Of a DNA stretch of 64,000 nucleotides, positions 60,627 to 64,000 are shown in pieces; the stretch's first letter is position 1; each line of letters begins with the position of its first letter. The notes under the pieces were generated by a model. That model saw nothing but the letters and a program-made list of their open reading frames with translations. It did not search any database and was not told the DNA's origin. The stretch is taken from the NCBI RefSeq assembly GCF_001278115.1, contig NZ_LIYD01000005.1:3092281-3156280 (forward strand). Direction: 5' to 3'. The stretch is from Flavobacterium akiainvivens (GTDB lineage Bacteria > Bacteroidota > Bacteroidia > Flavobacteriales > Flavobacteriaceae). The translations under genes and the position numbers were made by a program.

Positions 60627-61481
60627 TTAATTTTTAGTGTTCTGCAGCACGTAAATATGCGACGAATACTCGCCATTTTGGCTCCCTTTGAGGTTTGACT
60701 GCAATCCGCGCCAAAAACCAGCCACAAAATTCATTTTTCCGGTTTTGTATTTTTCTGAAAGCAGGCTTACATAAAAACTATCAAATTTCATAGGTAGGGT
60801 TTGTACCAAATCCATTTGCTGTGCCGCGAAAAGTTTTTGGATGCTTGTTTTACTAAAATGCCACAGGTGACGGGGCACATCATAAGCTGCCCAAAATTCT
60901 TTGTAGTATTGCGCATCGTGCGATTTATAATTGGGCACCGCCACAATTAATGTACCGGTTGGTTTCAGTATGCGTTTTAATTCGGCAATCTGGGCCTGCA
61001 CATCGGGCACGTGCTCTAAAACATGCCACATGGTTATTACATCTTTGCTGTGCGAGGCAATTGAAGCCAAATCTTCGGCAAATACGACTCCTTTACCTTT
61101 TGCAATATCTTTTGCCTTGGGGCTGGGTTCTACACCGGTAATGTTCCAGCCGTTTTGTTTTGCCACCACAAGAAAATCGCCCGTACCGGCACCAATATCC
61201 AGTATTTCGCCTTTTGCGGGCTGAAACCGTTGTACAAGCTTAATCTTATCGCGCAGGGCTTTTTGCTTAACAGTGTGGTACAGTTTTTCAAAAAGCGAAC
61301 GTTTGCCATCGGTATGGCTAATATAATCGTCGCTTTCATAATATTTGCCCAAGTCCTGAAGTGCGGGTTGCGGATGGGTTTTTAAAAGCTGAAGCTCCTG
61401 GTCAAGGAGCAGCTGAAATGTTTCACGTGAAACAGAATGGTCTTTTACGGTAATGTAAACCGGTTTATTTGTAAAATCCAT
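60627..61481 (-). CDS. Class I SAM-dependent methyltransferase
   Basis: A 284-residue protein with the SAM-binding motif GEILDIGAGTGDFLVVAKQ, then VEPSPKAKDIAKGKGV, VITMWHVLEHVPDVQAQIAEL and LKPTGTLIVAVPNYKSHDAQ (Methyltransf_23 pattern). The late PRHLWHFSKTSIQKLF block is typical of enzymes acting on sugars or lipids, but the substrate is unknown. Its ATG directly follows the stop of the upstream lipoprotein gene, so it belongs to the mnmG operon. A perfect parS site lies near its 5' end and encodes SVSRET. Confidence 0.85.
   Translation of the reverse strand: MDFTNKPVYITVKDHSVSRETFQLLLDQELQLLKTHPQPALQDLGKYYESDDYISHTDGKRSLFEKLYHTVKQKALRDKIKLVQRFQPAKGEILDIGAGTGDFLVVAKQNGWNITGVEPSPKAKDIAKGKGVVFAEDLASIASHSKDVITMWHVLEHVPDVQAQIAELKRILKPTGTLIVAVPNYKSHDAQYYKEFWAAYDVPRHLWHFSKTSIQKLFAAQQMDLVQTLPMKFDSFYVSLLSEKYKTGKMNFVAGFWRGLQSNLKGSQNGEYSSHIYVLQNTKN
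61419..61434. promoter_or_regulatory. parS site TGTTTCACGTGAAACA
   Basis: A perfect 16-base palindrome, the canonical ParB-binding parS sequence, inside the methyltransferase gene. Confidence 0.85.
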
Positions 61482-62006
61482 TTACAGGTTATAATATTCG
61501 TTCTTTAAGTTTAAAAGATATTTTACAGCAATGTTTTGATATAGCGAGTTGCTAAGCAAACAATCCTGGTTATAGTCATCTACTATAGAAAGGCCAAGAA
61601 ATTTAGCGGTACTGCCCACAATGTTAGCATCGGTTTCATTTTGGGTAACCATAAACTGGCTCATATCAAAATATTTATTGAGCTCGGCAGTATCATATAA
61701 ATAAACGGTAAACGTGTGCCCATCGAGGTCAACGTTATACTGTACGTCTTCATAGGTACCTATTCCGTACTTATCGGCCAAAAACTGCACAAAAGGGCGC
61801 TTTCGCGGATTATTCTCAAAAATAAACGCCGTAAGGCCTTCATCATGCCCAAGGGTTTGTTTTCCGTTAGGCAAAAGTGTATAATCTACTATTTGCAGGT
61901 TGCCCCGCTGCGTAATGCAAGAGGCGCTACACAGGGCCACCACTAAAAACACCAAAAACCCTTTCCAAGAGAGGGTTTTTAAAATTCGTTCCACGTGAAA
62001 CACCAT
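61482..62006 (-). CDS. Lipoprotein of the mnmG operon, hypothetical
   Basis: A 174-residue protein. A 13-residue leader (MVFHVERILKTLS) precedes a hydrophobic stretch and a lipobox, VALCSASC (Cys30). The mature part has VDYTLLPNGKQTLGHDEG, FEDV-like GTYEDVQYNVDLDGHTFTVY and a C-terminal helix. The family is not recognised; it resembles conserved Bacteroidota lipoproteins found next to mnmG. Its ATG overlaps the mnmG stop (TAATG). A parS site overlaps codons 2-7. Confidence 0.75.
   Translation of the reverse strand: MVFHVERILKTLSWKGFLVFLVVALCSASCITQRGNLQIVDYTLLPNGKQTLGHDEGLTAFIFENNPRKRPFVQFLADKYGIGTYEDVQYNVDLDGHTFTVYLYDTAELNKYFDMSQFMVTQNETDANIVGSTAKFLGLSIVDDYNQDCLLSNSLYQNIAVKYLLNLKNEYYNL
61987..62002. 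promoter_or_regulatory. parS-like site CGTTCCACGTGAAACA
   Basis: Fifteen of 16 bases match TGTTCCACGTGAAACA. It lies in the 5' end of the lipoprotein gene and encodes FHVER on the minus strand. Confidence 0.75.
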
Positions 62007-63877
62007 TATCGTCCCATATGTATTAAAAGCACCGAAACATCGGCCGGAGACACACCACTAATGCGGCTTGCCTGCGAAATAGTAACGGGGCGTATTTTTT
62101 TCATCTTTTCACGAGCCTCATAGGATAGCGACTTAATTTTATCATAATCAAAGTCGGCCGGAATTTTTACATCCTCAAGGCGGTTAAGCTTATCAGCATT
62201 GTTTTTTTCTTTTTCAATATAACCGCTGTACTTAACCTGGACTTCGGCCTGCTCTACCACTTCCCTATCCAGGTTGTGTGCAGCAATATAATTGGTCACT
62301 TTTTCAAACTTTAAAATATCCTCAAGCTCAATTTGCGGGCGACTGAATATCTTAAACATTTTATCAGACTGCACAATGGGCGCCGACTCCTTTTCTATAA
62401 GCACCGGGTTGGCTTCATCTACCGTTAGGCTTGTTTCACGGAAGAAGTTCACAAAAGCATCGCTCTCATCGCGTTTCTTTTCCATACGGCGCAGGCGCGT
62501 TTCAGATGCTAGGCCAATTTCAAACGAACGCGGTGTAAGCCTAAAATCAGCATTGTCCTGGCGCAGCAGCGTGCGGTACTCAGCACGGCTGGTAAACATA
62601 CGGTACGGCTCTTCGGTTCCTTTGGTAATAAGATCGTCTATAAGAACGCCTATATACGCCTCATTACGCTTAAGAATGAATGGGTCTTTCTCCTGCACTT
62701 TAAGCGCAGCGTTTATACCTGCCATTAAGCCCTGTGATGCAGCTTCTTCATAGCCTGTAGTACCGTTAATCTGCCCGGCAAAATACAACCCTTCCACAAG
62801 CTTGGTTTCAAGCGTATGCTTAAGCTGTGTAGGCGGGAAATAATCGTACTCAATAGCATATCCTGGACGGAAGAATTTTACATTCTCAAAGCCTGCAACA
62901 CTGCGCAGCGCTTTAAACTGCACGTCCTCCGGAAGGGAGGTGCTAAAGCCGTTTACATATACTTCAACCGTATTCCATCCCTCTGGTTCTACAAACAGCT
63001 GGTGGCGGTCTTTATCGGCAAAACGGTTAATTTTATCTTCTATAGACGGGCAGTAGCGCGGCCCAAGGCTTTTGATGCGCCCGTTAAACATTGGCGAACG
63101 GTCAAACCCTTCGCGCAGCTGGTTGTGTACTTCCTCACTTGTGTAAGTCATAAAGCATGAACGCTGCTCTACAAGCGGCTTGGTTGTATCAAGGTAAGAG
63201 AATTTATCAGGGTTTACATCGCCTGGCTGCTCTATCATCTTAGAATAATCCAAAGAGCGGCCATCAACACGCGGCGGCGTACCGGTTTTCATCCTGCCGG
63301 CAGTAAAGCCCGCTTTAACCAGGTCTTCGGTAATGCCGTAAGCAGCACCCTCTCCTGCCCTGCCACCGCCAAACTGTTTCTCCCCAATATGGATTAACCC
63401 ATTTAGGAATGTGCCGTTTGTAAGCACTACGGTTTTACCTTTTATTTCGAGCCCCAGAGATGTTTTAACACCCCTTATACAGCCGTTTTCTATAATCAAC
63501 CCCTTTACCATTTCCTGGTAAAAGTCGAGGTTTTTTGTACCCTCCAGCATAAGCCTCCACTCTTCGGCAAAGCGCATGCGGTCGCTTTGTGCACGCGGGC
63601 TCCACATGGCAGGCCCTTTTGACTTGTTCAGCATCTTGAACTGAATTGCAGTCTTGTCTGTCACAATACCGCTATACCCGCCAAGGGCGTCGATTTCGCG
63701 CACAATTTGCCCTTTTGCAATACCTCCCATAGCGGGATTGCACGACATTTGGGCTATGTTTTGCAAGCTCATGGTAACCAGCAATGTACTGCACCCCATA
63801 TTTGCCGCGGCGGCGGCAGCTTCGCTGCCTGCGTGACCCGCACCCACCACTATTACATCATATTCTTCCAGAAACAT
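62006..63877 (-). CDS. mnmG: tRNA uridine-5-carboxymethylaminomethyl modification enzyme MnmG (GidA)
   Basis: A 623-residue enzyme of standard size. DVIVVGAGHAGSEAAAAAAN is the FAD-binding start, with MSCNPAMGGIAKGQIVREID, then MWSPRAQSDRMRFAEEW, RMKTGTPPRVDGRSLDYSKM, YCPSIEDKINRF and the C-terminal SYEAREKMKKIRPVTISQAS. With MnmE it modifies the wobble uridine of several tRNAs. In many bacteria gidA lies near the origin beside parAB. The gene heads an operon with a lipoprotein and a methyltransferase. Confidence 0.97.
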   Translation of the reverse strand: MFLEEYDVIVVGAGHAGSEAAAAAANMGCSTLLVTMSLQNIAQMSCNPAMGGIAKGQIVREIDALGGYSGIVTDKTAIQFKMLNKSKGPAMWSPRAQSDRMRFAEEWRLMLEGTKNLDFYQEMVKGLIIENGCIRGVKTSLGLEIKGKTVVLTNGTFLNGLIHIGEKQFGGGRAGEGAAYGITEDLVKAGFTAGRMKTGTPPRVDGRSLDYSKMIEQPGDVNPDKFSYLDTTKPLVEQRSCFMTYTSEEVHNQLREGFDRSPMFNGRIKSLGPRYCPSIEDKINRFADKDRHQLFVEPEGWNTVEVYVNGFSTSLPEDVQFKALRSVAGFENVKFFRPGYAIEYDYFPPTQLKHTLETKLVEGLYFAGQINGTTGYEEAASQGLMAGINAALKVQEKDPFILKRNEAYIGVLIDDLITKGTEEPYRMFTSRAEYRTLLRQDNADFRLTPRSFEIGLASETRLRRMEKKRDESDAFVNFFRETSLTVDEANPVLIEKESAPIVQSDKMFKIFSRPQIELEDILKFEKVTNYIAAHNLDREVVEQAEVQVKYSGYIEKEKNNADKLNRLEDVKIPADFDYDKIKSLSYEAREKMKKIRPVTISQASRISGVSPADVSVLLIHMGR

Positions 63878-63891
63878 TTTCTTTTCTCATT

Positions 63892-63907
63892 TGTTCCACG
63901 TGGAACG
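63892..63907. promoter_or_regulatory. parS-like site TGTTCCACGTGGAACG
   Basis: Centred on CACGTG 15 bases upstream of the mnmG start. First of three sites in 92 bases. Confidence 0.8.
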
Positions 63908-63929
63908 TGAAACGGTTATTTTTGTTTTG

Positions 63930-63945
63930 TGTTCCACGTGGAACA
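63930..63945. promoter_or_regulatory. parS site TGTTCCACGTGGAACA
   Basis: A perfect palindrome that extends to 24 bases with flanking TTTG/CAAA. Confidence 0.85.
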
Positions 63946-63967
63946 CAAATTTAATTCAATTTTAAAA

Positions 63968-63983
63968 CGTTCCACGTGGAACG
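63968..63983. promoter_or_regulatory. parS-like site CGTTCCACGTGGAACG
   Basis: A perfect palindrome with outer bases C/G in place of T/A. Third site in the cluster, spaced 38 bases centre to centre from each neighbour in series. Confidence 0.8.
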
Positions 63984-64000
63984 TTGTTTGTGGTATTGTA

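Noticed and set aside
60497..60727. 76-codon minus-strand frame downstream of the methyltransferase
   Set aside because: It overlaps the methyltransferase 3' end and its terminator, and the translation is basic and low in complexity.

Overview
The window looks like a chromosome segment of a member of the Bacteroidota, most likely a Flavobacteriia-type organism. The evidence is promoters of the TTG-N19-TAnnTTTG type, no obvious Shine-Dalgarno sequences, two type IX secretion C-terminal sorting domains (PNP motif), many lipoproteins with an SC lipobox, DUF4837, and flavobacterial-style intergenic repeats. No rRNA or tRNA gene was recognised. The species cannot be named from the sequence alone.

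Region 1 (1 to about 26 kb) is a prophage or a decaying prophage, mostly on the minus strand. In the direction of transcription it runs: repressor/early switch (25.1-26.0 kb), two small OB-fold-like proteins, a block of toxin-antitoxin-like modules (20-24 kb), terminase small and large subunits, tail assembly genes, tape measure, prohead protease, major capsid protein, a tail-tube-like protein and finally the portal, which leaves the window at base 1. The large terminase is split by a one-base frameshift. At least seven plus-strand genes that do not look like phage structural genes, three of them encoding exported proteins, sit singly between the minus-strand phage genes. Many intergenic gaps are filled with REP-like repeats. 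A two-gene AT-rich cassette is inserted in the 3' end of the terminase small subunit gene and is bounded by perfect 32-bp direct repeats.

Region 2 (26 to 32 kb) is a mixed accessory strip: a Fic protein gene bracketed by near-identical 46-bp inverted repeats, an acyltransferase, a SIMPL-domain protein, a GIY-YIG-like protein, DNA polymerase IV and a HigBA-type toxin-antitoxin pair.

Region 3 (32 to 64 kb) is ordinary chromosome: glutamate dehydrogenase, a trans-sulfuration enzyme, rnpA, a C-terminal processing protease, Kup potassium transporter, OmpA-like protein, a LysM transglycosylase, pgk, holB, two T9SS-secreted proteins, a PIF1-like helicase, an OmpH-like lipoprotein, a methyltransferase and mnmG. 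An isolated AT-rich DUF3644/HEPN-like gene lies between pgk and holB and may be a defence gene. The right end carries a dense cluster of ParB-binding parS palindromes next to mnmG, with more parS copies inside neighbouring genes, which suggests proximity to the chromosome origin.

Main candidates for something new: the terminase-inserted two-gene cassette; a short self-contained transcription unit at 21.7-21.9 kb encoding a 20-residue hydrophobic peptide; a face-to-face promoter switch at the prophage repressor; the palindromic inverted repeats around fic; a Panacea antitoxin paired with a two-helix membrane protein; and a sulfurtransferase with an unknown N-terminal domain.
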